From positions 83,952-146,868 of the forward strand of contig MESA01000021.1 in NCBI GenBank assembly GCA_001770775.1: a DNA stretch of 62,917 bases, written 5' to 3'. The notes under the pieces were generated by a model. It ran no database searches. It was not told where the DNA came from and saw only the letters and a program-made list of their open reading frames with translations. This stretch comes from Burkholderiales bacterium RIFCSPHIGHO2_12_FULL_63_20. Its GTDB lineage: Bacteria > Pseudomonadota > Gammaproteobacteria > Burkholderiales > Burkholderiaceae_C. This document shows positions 18,459 through 27,064 of the stretch, one piece after another. Each line of letters begins with the position of its first letter. The first letter of the stretch is position 1. Made by a program: the position numbers and the translations under genes.

Positions 18459-20678
18459 TCAGCGCACGGCCTGCGCGGTCGGGTCGAAAGTTTCCATGCC
18501 TGCCGCGATGAGCTCAGGCGCAATGTCCAGGGCCCAGGCCACGGCCACCGACGCCAGCAGGGACTGCACCCCGGCACCCGGCAAGGGATGCTTGGTCAGG
18601 CCGCCCATCACCCGGCGTGCCGAGGCACTGTCCAGATCGATGCAGCGCACCGGGGCGTGGCCGTTGTGGGTCAACAGCACGTGGTTGTCTTCCACCGACA
18701 CCGTGCGCCCGCCCTTGGCACGGTGTGCCACCATGACCGGGCTGTGCTGGTTCACGTCATAGAAAATGACCTCGCCATCGCACAACTCCGCCATCTCGAC
18801 CAGACGCTCGTCGGCCGCATGCAGCACGGCCACGCCTTCGGGCAGCACCACGTCCACCTGGGTGCGCAGCACCTTGAACATCTGCTCGGGTTCGTGAATG
18901 TCGTGCGCCGTCAGTGCCGGGTCCACCGGGGCTTCGGCGCCGCGCAGGTCAGTCACCAGCCCCACCTGGCAACGATCGTAGGCCAGACCATCATCAAGGA
19001 TGGCAGCCGGGCCGTTTTCCACCACGATGGCATTGACCTCGCGGTTCATCAGCAGGCGCTCGGCCGCCGCAAAGTTGGCGCGGTTGCCGGCCTCGACGCA
19101 GCGCGAACCCAGGAACAACCCCTCGCTGCAGGCCAGCCCCACCACCTTGCCGCTGAGGTGCAGGAACCACGCCGTCAGGCGGGCAATGTGGGTGACGCCC
19201 TGGGTCCCGGCGACACCGATGATGGGCACACGGCCCGTCTCATCTTCATCAAAGAGGTTGTCGACAATCGCCTGCCCCACCGGACGGGGCAAACCTTCGG
19301 CGGGCTTGAGGTGCATCAGCAAACCCGGGCCGGCATTGACTTCGACCACCGCACCGCGCTGAGGGGCCAAGGGCTTGGCAATGTCTTCCACCACCAGGTC
19401 GATGCCGGCGATGTCCAAACCCACCACGCGGGCGGCCAGCGAGGCCAGATAGGCGATGTCCGGATGCACGTCGTCGGTGCAGTCGATGGCAACGTTGCCA
19501 TTGCGCTGCACCAGCACCTTTTGCCCCGCTTTGGGCACCGCTTCGCCATTCAGGCCCTGGCGCTCCAGCAGCAGGCGCATCGCGGGCTCGCGGTCGAGCA
19601 CGATGGTCTCCAGGGGGAACTCCTCGGCATGGCCGCGGCGCGGATCGCTGTTGAGTTGGTCCTCGATCAGGCGCAGCACCGTGTCGCGGCCATTGCCCGT
19701 GATCCACAGGCTCTCGCCTTTGGCCGCCGCCACCATTTTGCCGCCGACGATCAACAACCGGTGCTCGTCGCCACGCACATAACGCTCGACGATCACCTCG
19801 CTGCCCTCGGCCTGGGCAATCTTGAACGCGGCCTCGACATCGGCGCGCTCGGTCAACTCCAGCGACACCCCACGGCCGTGATTGCCATCCAGGGGCTTGA
19901 CCACCACCGGCAGACCGATGTCCTGCGCCGACTCCCAAGCGGCTTCCGGGCTGTCCACCACCTCGCCCTCGGGCACCGGCACCCCGCAGGACTTCAGCAA
20001 GGTCTTGGTCAGGTCCTTGTCACCGGCAATCGCCTCGGCAATCGCACTGGTCTTGTCGGTCTCGGCCGTCCAGATGCGGCGCTGCGCACGCCCGTGACCA
20101 AGCTGGACCAAGTTGCCATCATTCAGACGGAGGTGCGGAATGCCCCGCTCGGTGGCGGCGCCCACGATGGCCGCCGTGCTGGGGCCCAGGTAGCAGTCGT
20201 CGATCAACTCGCGCAAGCGCTCGACCGCAGACGACACCTCAAACGGTTCGTCGTTGATGGCGGCCATCAGCAAGGCATGCCCCTCGGCCAGGGCCAGGCG
20301 GGCCACCTGCTCGTCACGAGCACGGAAGACCATGCGGTACACGCCGCGCTGCGAGGTACTGCGGGTTTGGCCGAAACCCGTGGGCATGCCCGACAGGTTC
20401 AGTAACTCGATGATCACATGTTCGAGGATGTGTCCCGCCCAGGTGCCCTCTTGCAGCCGCTGCAGGAAACCGCCCCTCTCGCCAACGCCACAGTGGTGCT
20501 CAACCAGCGCCGGCAGCAGGGCCGTCAGGCGCGCATTGAACCCTGGCAACTTGTGGGAGGGCCAGTCTTCCAGCTCGCCCAGGTCGAGCCACACCTCCAG
20601 CACCTGACGATAGGTCCAGATATTGGGCCCGCGCAGGTAATTGACCCGCAGCAACGTGATGTCGTTCTTCTTGCTCAT
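18459..20678 (-). CDS. cphA': Second cyanophycin synthetase paralogue with degenerate Mur-ligase ATP site
   Basis: A paralogue of the adjacent cphA, 739 residues from MSKKNDITLL (another ATG ten codons upstream). The N-domain and the ATP-grasp domain (PVVVKPLDGNHGRGV near 257-271, VVEVNAGPGLLMHL) are well kept. The Mur-ligase Walker A, GTNGKTT in cphA, reads GTQGVTH at 491-497, which loses the lysine and the hydroxyl. The C-terminal Mur-ligase subdomain is also missing, making it about 120 residues shorter than cphA. So it can probably bind one ATP only. Tandem cphA/cphA' pairs with a similar short paralogue are known in Ralstonia/Cupriavidus. It may form a hetero-complex or have a primer or regulatory role (inference). 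Confidence 0.9.
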   Translation of the reverse strand: MSKKNDITLLRVNYLRGPNIWTYRQVLEVWLDLGELEDWPSHKLPGFNARLTALLPALVEHHCGVGERGGFLQRLQEGTWAGHILEHVIIELLNLSGMPTGFGQTRSTSQRGVYRMVFRARDEQVARLALAEGHALLMAAINDEPFEVSSAVERLRELIDDCYLGPSTAAIVGAATERGIPHLRLNDGNLVQLGHGRAQRRIWTAETDKTSAIAEAIAGDKDLTKTLLKSCGVPVPEGEVVDSPEAAWESAQDIGLPVVVKPLDGNHGRGVSLELTERADVEAAFKIAQAEGSEVIVERYVRGDEHRLLIVGGKMVAAAKGESLWITGNGRDTVLRLIEDQLNSDPRRGHAEEFPLETIVLDREPAMRLLLERQGLNGEAVPKAGQKVLVQRNGNVAIDCTDDVHPDIAYLASLAARVVGLDIAGIDLVVEDIAKPLAPQRGAVVEVNAGPGLLMHLKPAEGLPRPVGQAIVDNLFDEDETGRVPIIGVAGTQGVTHIARLTAWFLHLSGKVVGLACSEGLFLGSRCVEAGNRANFAAAERLLMNREVNAIVVENGPAAILDDGLAYDRCQVGLVTDLRGAEAPVDPALTAHDIHEPEQMFKVLRTQVDVVLPEGVAVLHAADERLVEMAELCDGEVIFYDVNQHSPVMVAHRAKGGRTVSVEDNHVLLTHNGHAPVRCIDLDSASARRVMGGLTKHPLPGAGVQSLLASVAVAWALDIAPELIAAGMETFDPTAQAVR

Positions 20679-20822
20679 ATCCAGCCTGTCTGACTGCATC
20701 TTGTCCATTCACCGCGGCCGTCAAAGGTCAGAAAGTCAACATGGGCCGCGCCGCATCGGTCAGAATGCCGCCACGCCCTTGGGAGACTTTGCCCTGCGGC
20801 ACTCATCGGTCCGGCTCTCACC

Positions 20823-23069
20823 ATGCACTCTCGTCATTCCCTTGCCAGCGCACAACCGCCACTGGTATCCGGAGAGAACGTTCTCACCCGGCTGACGGTT
20901 GACCTGAACGCACAACTTCATTTCTCGGACGGCGCCGTCGTCCTCACCGATCATCATCTGCATGCACGCGCCAGTGCGCAAGGGGCTTGGCAATCGTGGC
21001 CACTGAGCCCCGACTTGTCGCTATCTCACCACGATCATGCCGGTGTTGCCACCCTGACCCTGCACACCCCCACCCACAGCCTGGGCACCTGGCATCTCAC
21101 GATGAACCAGCAAGAGGCCCTGCAGCGCCTGACCGATCAGTTCGAGCGGCAACAACAGATTCGCGCCACCGGCCTCACCCCGGAAGACGAGGATGACACG
21201 ACCCACTGCCCGGTCTGCCATGCCCCCCTGCCCCCGGACAGCGACGAGTGCACGGTCTGCCACCGCGACAAGCAGGCCACACCGTCCACCTGGGTGTTGT
21301 TGCGCCTGTGGCGCTTTGCCCGCCCTTACCAGGGCATGCTGCTCACCGGATTCCTGCTGACCCTGGCCGGCACAGCCGCCACCCTGGTGCCGCCCTACCT
21401 GACCATGCCGCTGATGGACGAGATCCTGATCCCGTTCCAGAACGGTCAGGCCATCGACATCGGCCATGTGCTGCTGCTGCTGTCGGGCCTGCTCGGCTCT
21501 GCGCTGGCCGCCTGGGGCCTGGGCTGGGCGCGCAACTATGTGCTGGCCCTGGTGTCCGAGCGCATTGGCGCCGACCTGCGCACCACCACCTTCGAGCACC
21601 TGCTGCGCCTGTCGCTCGACTACTTTGGCAGCAAGCGCACGGGCGACCTCATGTCCCGCATCGGCTCCGAAACCGACCGCATCAACGTCTTTCTGTCGCT
21701 ACATGCCCTCGATTTCGCCACTGACGTGCTGATGATCGCCATGACGGCGGCCATCCTGGTGTCCATCAACCCCTGGCTGGCCCTGGTCACCCTGGTACCC
21801 CTGCCCTTCATCGCATGGCTGATCCACCTGGTGCGCGACCGCCTGCGCACCGGCTTCGAAAAGATCGACCGCATCTGGGGCGAGGTCACCAATGTGCTGG
21901 CCGACACCATCCCCGGTATCCGTGTTGTCAAGGCCTTCGCCCAGGAGCAGCGCGAGGCCGACCGCTTCCGTGCTGCCAACCAGTACAACCTGCAGGCCAA
22001 CGACAAGCTCAACAAGACCTGGTCGGTGTTCACCCCCACCGTGTCGCTGCTGACCGAGATCGGGCTTCTGGTGGTGTGGGCCTTCGGCATCTGGCTGGTG
22101 CACGAACAGGACATCACGGTGGGCGTGCTCACCGCCTTCATCGCCTACATCGGGCGCTTTTACGGCCGGCTCGATTCCATGAGCCGCATCGTCTCGGTGA
22201 CCCAGAAGGCCGCCGCCGGCGCCAAGCGCATTTTTGACATCCTCGACCACGTCTCCAACGTGCCCGACCCGATCAACCCGGTGAAACTGCCCGCCCTGCA
22301 GGGCAGGCTGGAGCTGGACCACATCGGTTTCCGCTATGGCAGTCGCGCCGTGATCCGTGACGTGAGCCTGAACATCCGAGCCGGCGAGATGATCGGTTTG
22401 GTCGGCCACAGCGGCTCGGGCAAGAGCACCCTGGTCAACCTGATCTGCCGCTTTTACGACGTCACCGATGGCGGCATCCGCGTCGATGGCGTGGACGTGC
22501 GGCGCATCGCCGTGGCCGACTTCCGTCGCCACATCGGCCTGGTGCTGCAAGAGCCCTTCCTGTTCTTTGGCACCATCGCCGAAAACATCGCCTACGGCAA
22601 GCCCGACGCCACCCGTGACGAGATCGTGGCCGCCGCCCGCGCCGCCCATGCGCACGAGTTCATCCTGCGCCTGCCGCAGGGCTACGACTCGCTGGTGGGC
22701 GAGCGCGGCCAGGGCCTGTCCGGTGGCGAGCGCCAGCGCATCAGCATCGCCCGAGCCCTGCTGATCAACCCGCGCATTCTGATCATGGACGAGGCCACCT
22801 CTGCCGTAGACACCGAAACCGAGAAGGAAATCCAGAAAGCGCTGGACAACCTGGTCCAGGGGCGCACCACCATCGCCATTGCCCACCGCCTGTCCACCTT
22901 GCGCAAGGCCGACCGCCTGGTGGTGATGGACAAGGGCCGCATCGTGGAAGTGGGCCCGCACGACGAGCTGATGGCCCGCGAGGGCGCGTACTGGCGCCTT
23001 TACCAAGCGCAGGCCCGCAAGGCCGAACAAGACGCCCTGATCGATGACGAACGCGCCGACAAGGCCTGA
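20823..23069 (+). CDS. Cyanophycin-locus ABC exporter with N-terminal PH-like domain and zinc ribbon
   Basis: A 748-residue fused ABC exporter. Residues 1-115 form a beta-rich region resembling a small PH-like domain. A zinc-ribbon with cysteines at 129, 132, 143 and 146 (CPVC..CTVC) follows. The exporter transmembrane domain with about six segments spans roughly 160-470, and the nucleotide-binding domain has Walker A GHSGSGKST, signature LSGGERQRIS, Walker B ILIMDEATSAVD and switch AHRLSTL. It is divergent from cphA' (115 bp after the longer possible cphA' start) and 6 bp before a DUF1854 gene. Related pairs are named cyanophycin-metabolism-associated by context. What it moves is unknown; the N-terminal module is not standard for such exporters. 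Confidence 0.9.
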   Translation: MHSRHSLASAQPPLVSGENVLTRLTVDLNAQLHFSDGAVVLTDHHLHARASAQGAWQSWPLSPDLSLSHHDHAGVATLTLHTPTHSLGTWHLTMNQQEALQRLTDQFERQQQIRATGLTPEDEDDTTHCPVCHAPLPPDSDECTVCHRDKQATPSTWVLLRLWRFARPYQGMLLTGFLLTLAGTAATLVPPYLTMPLMDEILIPFQNGQAIDIGHVLLLLSGLLGSALAAWGLGWARNYVLALVSERIGADLRTTTFEHLLRLSLDYFGSKRTGDLMSRIGSETDRINVFLSLHALDFATDVLMIAMTAAILVSINPWLALVTLVPLPFIAWLIHLVRDRLRTGFEKIDRIWGEVTNVLADTIPGIRVVKAFAQEQREADRFRAANQYNLQANDKLNKTWSVFTPTVSLLTEIGLLVVWAFGIWLVHEQDITVGVLTAFIAYIGRFYGRLDSMSRIVSVTQKAAAGAKRIFDILDHVSNVPDPINPVKLPALQGRLELDHIGFRYGSRAVIRDVSLNIRAGEMIGLVGHSGSGKSTLVNLICRFYDVTDGGIRVDGVDVRRIAVADFRRHIGLVLQEPFLFFGTIAENIAYGKPDATRDEIVAAARAAHAHEFILRLPQGYDSLVGERGQGLSGGERQRISIARALLINPRILIMDEATSAVDTETEKEIQKALDNLVQGRTTIAIAHRLSTLRKADRLVVMDKGRIVEVGPHDELMAREGAYWRLYQAQARKAEQDALIDDERADKA

Positions 23070-23075
23070 GACGCC

Positions 23076-23546
23076 ATGAGCACCCCGATTCGCCACCTCA
23101 CCCGCAACGACCTGGGCCAGCTGATGCTGACCCTGGACGATGGCCGCACGCACATCGGCATCGTGCCCGTGCGCGCCTACCCCTTGAGCGCCCCCGACGA
23201 AGGCCTCTCCCTGATGAGCGCCGACGGCCATGAAGTGCTCTGGCTTGACCGCGTGAGCGCGCTGCCAGAGAAGTTCCGTACCCTGCTAGAGGCGGAACTG
23301 GCGGTGCGCGAATTCACGCCGCAGATCGCCGCGCTGATCAGCGTCTCCAGCTTTTCGACGCCCAGCACCTGGACCGTCGACACCGACCGTGGGCGCACCA
23401 CGCTCGTGCTCAAGTCGGAGGACGACATCCGCCGCCTGGGCGACGGGCGCCTGCTGATCCACAGCGCACAGGGCCTGAACTTCGCGATCGCAGACCGCAC
23501 GCGCCTGGGCAAGGCCTCACGCCTGCTGCTCGAACGCTTCCTCTGA
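23076..23546 (+). CDS. DUF1854 family protein, cyanophycin-associated
   Basis: A 156-residue soluble protein of the DUF1854 family, which accompanies the cyanophycin-locus ABC exporter. Seen are the N-terminal RNDLGQLMLTLDDG, the VPVRAYPLSAPDEGLSL block, and VLWLDRVSALPEKFRTLLE. The C-terminal half, with STWTVDTDRGRTTLVLKSED, is beta-rich. There is no signal peptide or membrane segment. It follows the exporter after only 6 bp. The function is undetermined; by association it may help control or load the exporter. Confidence 0.85.
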   Translation: MSTPIRHLTRNDLGQLMLTLDDGRTHIGIVPVRAYPLSAPDEGLSLMSADGHEVLWLDRVSALPEKFRTLLEAELAVREFTPQIAALISVSSFSTPSTWTVDTDRGRTTLVLKSEDDIRRLGDGRLLIHSAQGLNFAIADRTRLGKASRLLLERFL

Positions 23547-23581
23547 CGCGCAACGGAGCCCACACAGGGGCGCAACAAAAC

Positions 23582-23620
23582 AAAACCGGTGCAGCCCTTG
23601 CGAGCGACACCGGTTTCTTT
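23582..23620. terminator. Hairpin terminator between DUF1854 and HU-like genes
   Basis: A perfect 9-bp stem, AAACCGGTG at 23583-23591 with CACCGGTTT at 23608-23616, is flanked by an A-rich run on the left and a T-rich run on the right, so it can act in both directions between these convergent genes. Confidence 0.75.
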
Positions 23621-23652
23621 GCAGCGAGACCCACGCGGGGTCTGCACAGTGA

Positions 23653-24033
23653 TCACTTCTTCTTGGCAGCAGCCTTCTTGGCGGCAGGCTTGGCCGCGGG
23701 CTTCGCAGCCTTCTTGGCCGGTGCCGCCGGCGCCTTGGCCGCCTTGCGTGCAGCAGCCTTCGGATCGACCGCCGCCTTGAAGGTGGCGCCCGGGGTGAAC
23801 TTGGGCAGCTTGGCGGCGGGGATCTTGATCTTGTCGCCGGTGCTGGGGTTCACGCCGTTGCGGGCTGCGCGCGCATGTTGCTTGAACGAACCGAAACCAG
23901 GAATGGTCACGGCATCGCCCTTTTTGACAGCCGTCACCACGGTGTCGAGCAGCGTATCGAGGATGCGGCCAGCCTCGGCCTTGGACAGTTGGTGCTGGTC
24001 AGCAAGGCGCTGGATGAGATCAGTCTTGTTCAT
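23653..24033 (-). CDS. HU-family DNA-binding protein with Lys/Ala/Pro histone-like tail
   Basis: 126 residues from the ATG before NKTDLIQRLA. Residues 1-88 form a complete HU/IHF fold: LSKAEAGRILDTLLDTVV helices, then the GDAVTIPGFGSFKQHARAARNGVNPSTG beta region with the conserved GFGSF and the DNA-arm RNGVNPSTGDKI. Residues ~93-126 are almost only Ala, Lys and Pro, ending AAAKKK, like a histone H1 tail. It should bend and compact DNA as a nucleoid protein. Such tailed HU proteins occur in Burkholderiales. The gene is single, convergent with the DUF1854 gene. Confidence 0.93.
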   Translation of the reverse strand: MNKTDLIQRLADQHQLSKAEAGRILDTLLDTVVTAVKKGDAVTIPGFGSFKQHARAARNGVNPSTGDKIKIPAAKLPKFTPGATFKAAVDPKAAARKAAKAPAAPAKKAAKPAAKPAAKKAAAKKK

Positions 24034-24134
24034 GAATGATGTTCTGGAAGCACCCGCAAATGTCGGGCAATCTATTGTGCCCTCGCCAAACACCGATGAA
24101 CACTGGTGTTGACGCGGATACGTCGCAAACATGC

Positions 24135-24956
24135 CTATTTCAAGGGAAAGCCCAGCGTCTGCAGCGCTTCCTTGAGCCGATCGCGGCCCGTCAGGGCCTC
24201 CGGCGTGGCCACCCGCTTGCCAGAATGCACCGCCCAGGTGCCACGCACCTTCATCTGTTGCTGCTCATAAAACGCGGCCATCGCCTCGTTGTAAGTCGCG
24301 ATGTCAGCTCGCTGTTCGGTCACCGGGCGATAGCGCTCGTGGTGTAGCACGGTCGCTTGCGGCAGGCGGGGCTTGACCGACGCCGGTTGCGCGGTGTCCT
24401 CCTTGCCCAGCGTCATGCCAAAGACCGCAAACACCCGCGGCGGCAGGCCCAACAATTGGGCCACCGCTTCAGGATGGTTGCGCATGCCACCGATGTAGCA
24501 GCCCGACAGGCCCAGCGACTCGGCCGCCGCCATGGCGTTCTGCGCCGCCAGTGCGGTGTCGATGACGCCCACCAGGCCCATCTCGAGGTAATCGAGCGCC
24601 GCGTGGCTCAGGCCCTCAGCTTGGGCCACGGCCTCCAGCCGCGCCAGATCGGCCAGCCACACCAGCACCAGCGGGGCCTGCTGCACATGGGCTTGATCGC
24701 CGGCAAGCTCCGCGAGGCGCGCTCGCGTCTGCGGATCACGCACCGCGATCACGCTCCAGGGCTGCAGGTTGGACGATGAGGCCGCCGATTGGGCTGCGGC
24801 CACAATCGCGGTCAACTGCGCATCGCTCACCGGATCGGGCAGGTGGTGACGAACAGAGCGGTGCGTCAACAGCTGATCGATCAGAGGGGACCAAGCCTCG
24901 GGCACGGCAAGCGCCTGCTGGCCATAGCGGGCATTCAGAAGAGAAGAGGCAGACAT
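24135..24956 (-). CDS. NfsA-like nitroreductase family oxidoreductase
   Basis: A 273-residue FMN-dependent NAD(P)H oxidoreductase of the nitroreductase superfamily. Motifs are LTHRSVRHHLPDPVSDAQL (FMN-binding Arg-Ser-x-Arg), SAASSSNLQPWSVIAV, the central helix LAAQNAMAAAESLGLSGCYIGGMRNHPE, and the LPPRVFAVFGMTLG strand. The long C-terminal region (from about 190) is as in NfsA/SnrA types rather than the short NfnB type. Physiological substrate unknown; quinones or nitroaromatics are usual for the family. I started at MSASSLLNARYG; an ATG seven codons upstream is possible. Confidence 0.88.
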   Translation of the reverse strand: MSASSLLNARYGQQALAVPEAWSPLIDQLLTHRSVRHHLPDPVSDAQLTAIVAAAQSAASSSNLQPWSVIAVRDPQTRARLAELAGDQAHVQQAPLVLVWLADLARLEAVAQAEGLSHAALDYLEMGLVGVIDTALAAQNAMAAAESLGLSGCYIGGMRNHPEAVAQLLGLPPRVFAVFGMTLGKEDTAQPASVKPRLPQATVLHHERYRPVTEQRADIATYNEAMAAFYEQQQMKVRGTWAVHSGKRVATPEALTGRDRLKEALQTLGFPLK

Positions 24957-25074
24957 CGTGAAGGGCAAAGGGTGCAAAACATCAACCCTACCTCAAGCCT
25001 GGCTCACGTGCTGAGCGCGCCACAGAAACCGGGCACCCCGCACAGCCGCCATGCACAAACCGAACGCACAAAAC

Positions 25075-25107
25075 AAAAAGGCCTGAATCTTGCGATTCAG
25101 ACCTTTT
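25075..25107 (-). terminator. Terminator of tRNA-Lys(CTT)
   Basis: On the minus strand, starting 9 bp after the tRNA 3' end, a stem GGTCTGAATC / GATTCAGGCC with loop GCAA and one mismatch is followed by TTTTT. A standard intrinsic terminator. Confidence 0.85.
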
Positions 25108-25115
25108 GAAAATTT

Positions 25116-25191
25116 TGGTGGGCCCTGAGTGACTCGAACACTCGACCAACGGATTAAGAGTCCGCTGCTCTACCAACTGAGCTAAGAGCCC
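25116..25191 (-). tRNA. tRNA-Lys (anticodon CTT)
   Basis: A 76-nt cloverleaf including an encoded CCA end. The acceptor stem GGGCTCT pairs with AGGGCCC (one G-U), the D-loop has AGCTCAGTTGGTAGAGC, the anticodon loop ACTCTTAAT gives CTT, and the T arm GAGTGTTCGAGTCACTC is intact. It reads AAG codons. It has its own promoter and terminator. Confidence 0.97.
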
Positions 25192-25238
25192 GCACCTGTT
25201 ATCTTCTTGCGAAGATCGCTAGAAGTGGTTATCTAGAG

Positions 25239-25282
25239 AAGACTTGAATTATATACAGAACTTTTGCAAAAATTCAAGTCTT
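25239..25282. repeat. 12-bp perfect inverted repeat spanning the tRNA-Lys promoter
   Basis: AAGACTTGAATT at 25239-25250 and its exact reverse complement at 25271-25282, separated by 20 bp. One arm covers the start of the -10 and the other the -35 element of the tRNA promoter, so it could be an operator or a cruciform. Confidence 0.8.
25248..25277 (-). promoter_or_regulatory. Promoter of tRNA-Lys(CTT)
   Basis: On the minus strand TTGAAT (25272-25277), 18 bp spacer, and consensus TATAAT (25248-25253), about 57 bp before the tRNA 5' end. The surrounding 25,200-25,370 stretch is clearly more AT-rich than the rest of the window, as expected for a strong stable-RNA promoter. Confidence 0.8.
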
Positions 25283-25393
25283 TTCAAACTTTTCGTCGGC
25301 TTTGTCTGATGTGATCTTGAGATCATTTCAGGCGCCTTCCAACGAAGAACGAAATTATACACACAAAATCGCCCCTCGCTCACCGTCTCCGCT

Positions 25394-27055
25394 TCACAAC
25401 AACTGACCGGGCGCCGGGTGTCCCGTCAGCATCTCGATCTCTTCGCTCAGCGCCCCCGACTCGGCGGCCAGCGCCGTGATCTCCTCGTCCAGCGCCTGTA
25501 CGTGGGTGCGTGCGACCTCTTGCAGGTAGCCCTCGCGCTCCTGACTGAGTTGGTGCAACTCATAGCGGGCATCGCGTCGCAACTCGTTGAGGGCATCGAG
25601 CACCAGCACGATCTGCAACTGCAAGGTCTCGAACAGCTTGCGCAGGCTGGCCGCCTCGATCGAATCGGTGAAGTCCAGGTGCCCCCACCCCTGCTTGAGC
25701 AGGAAGGCATTGGGGTCCTGCGCGATCTCGCGCAAGCGCTGCACATCGCCGCTGTCGCGCGCCCGGTTGATCTCGCTGGTCAGTTGCTGAAAGATGGCCA
25801 GCTTGGCCGCATCGTGCGCAAAGCGGTCCGGATGGAACAGCCGAACCAGCTTGCGCCACAGGCTCTTGAGCTCACGGGCCTCGTCTTCGGGCAAGGCCTT
25901 CTGCTCGGCGGCCTCGAACGCCACCTGCTCGTACTCGGCATCCGACTGCTGCCAGGCCTCGTCGCACTGCTGGGCCACCGCTTCGGCGGCTTCCTCGCCG
26001 TCGTACACCAGGGCGTCCAGGTACTGGCGGCGATAGCTCACCAGCAGGCGCAGGCGATCACGCTGCTGGTAGTGCGGACGCAGCAGACCGAACAAACGCG
26101 CCTGGGTGACGTCGACATCGTGGCGCTCCTGGGTGTAGCGCGCCTCCAGATCGGCCAGACGCACCCGGGCCGAAGCGATCAGGGCCTTGAGCTCTTCCAC
26201 CTCGGGCTTGACGAACACCAGCACGCCCGCCTGAGCCGGATCGGCCGCGACAGGCTCACCCTGTGCGCCCCGGCCGGCAGGTGCCTCCACCTGCGCCAGC
26301 GCCTCGTCCACCTCGGGAGCCGGCTCGGCCAGTTGGGCCAGATACCAACGCCCCATGCTGGCCGAACGCGGGCTGGACGAGCCCGCCAGCCATTCCAGCC
26401 ACGCACGCAAGGCCGGGTCGCTCAAGGCCTCGCGGAAATGGCGACCCTTGAACTCACCAAACGCCAGGCGCGACGGGTACCAGGGCGCCTGCGCATGCTC
26501 GCACACGGCCTGCCAGGTGTGCAGCCCACGGCGCATCGCCAGCGGCTGCAGCACCGTGCCCAGCAGGTCCACGCCGGTTTCGACCTCGCCCAGGGCCGAC
26601 GCAGGCGTGCGCTCGGGTAAGCGATAGTACTGCCTCAGGGTCTGCAACTTGCCGCTGACCACGGGCACCGGGTCGAGCAGGCGTTGCGCCAGACGCAGCG
26701 CACAGAACCCTTCTGTGCCGATGGGCGCCAGCCCCAAGCGCACCCACTCGGGCTGCAAGGCGCGGTGCAGGGCCTGAGGCAAGTCAAACGCCACCAGGGG
26801 CAGCCCGTCGATGTAATCGGCCCACTCCCGGTAGACCTGCGCTGGCGCCTCGCCATCGCGTTCGATGAGGGCCCGACTGAGCCCGTGCACGCGCGAGCGC
26901 TCCTGGTTCATGTCCGGCCCGTGGTTGAGCAAACGGCGCCAGGCCGGCCCCTGTGGCGACCAGCCCCGCATGCGCTGCGCAGCAAGCTCCACCACCACGG
27001 GCGAGCTCAAGCCGGCCGTCTCGACGTCAATCAGCACCCAGTCGCGGTCGTCCAT
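25394..27055 (-). CDS. DnaQ-like exonuclease domain fused to a C-terminal J domain
   Basis: A 553-residue two-part protein. Residues 1-170 resemble a DEDD exonuclease: Exo I has DVET (Asp 10, Glu 12) with the RVHGLS motif near 55, and Exo II has LVAFDLP (Asp 91). The Exo III His-x4-Asp box is replaced by ASALGEVETG (152-161), so the nuclease is probably inactive or changed. A GEFKGRHFREALSDPALRAWLEWL block near 200-223 matches the C-terminal element of ExoX-type proteins. A coiled coil (about 285-320) and a J-like domain follow with HPD at 408-410. The C-terminus (about 515-545) is again coiled. It lies 9 bp after the LRR gene on the same strand. Function unknown; the J domain suggests recruitment of a DnaK-type chaperone. 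Confidence 0.75.
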   Translation of the reverse strand: MDDRDWVLIDVETAGLSSPVVVELAAQRMRGWSPQGPAWRRLLNHGPDMNQERSRVHGLSRALIERDGEAPAQVYREWADYIDGLPLVAFDLPQALHRALQPEWVRLGLAPIGTEGFCALRLAQRLLDPVPVVSGKLQTLRQYYRLPERTPASALGEVETGVDLLGTVLQPLAMRRGLHTWQAVCEHAQAPWYPSRLAFGEFKGRHFREALSDPALRAWLEWLAGSSSPRSASMGRWYLAQLAEPAPEVDEALAQVEAPAGRGAQGEPVAADPAQAGVLVFVKPEVEELKALIASARVRLADLEARYTQERHDVDVTQARLFGLLRPHYQQRDRLRLLVSYRRQYLDALVYDGEEAAEAVAQQCDEAWQQSDAEYEQVAFEAAEQKALPEDEARELKSLWRKLVRLFHPDRFAHDAAKLAIFQQLTSEINRARDSGDVQRLREIAQDPNAFLLKQGWGHLDFTDSIEAASLRKLFETLQLQIVLVLDALNELRRDARYELHQLSQEREGYLQEVARTHVQALDEEITALAAESGALSEEIEMLTGHPAPGQLL

Positions 27056-27064
27056 GCCTCGCCT

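Noticed and set aside
15875..18511. An 878-codon open frame antisense to cphA
   Set aside because: High-GC codon bias leaves the opposite strand open. The frame has no family character and the cphA frame is fully motif-supported.
25354..25359. A second TATAAT upstream of the tRNA-Lys promoter
   Set aside because: No acceptable -35 partner, and the nearer promoter at 25,248-25,277 is much better placed.
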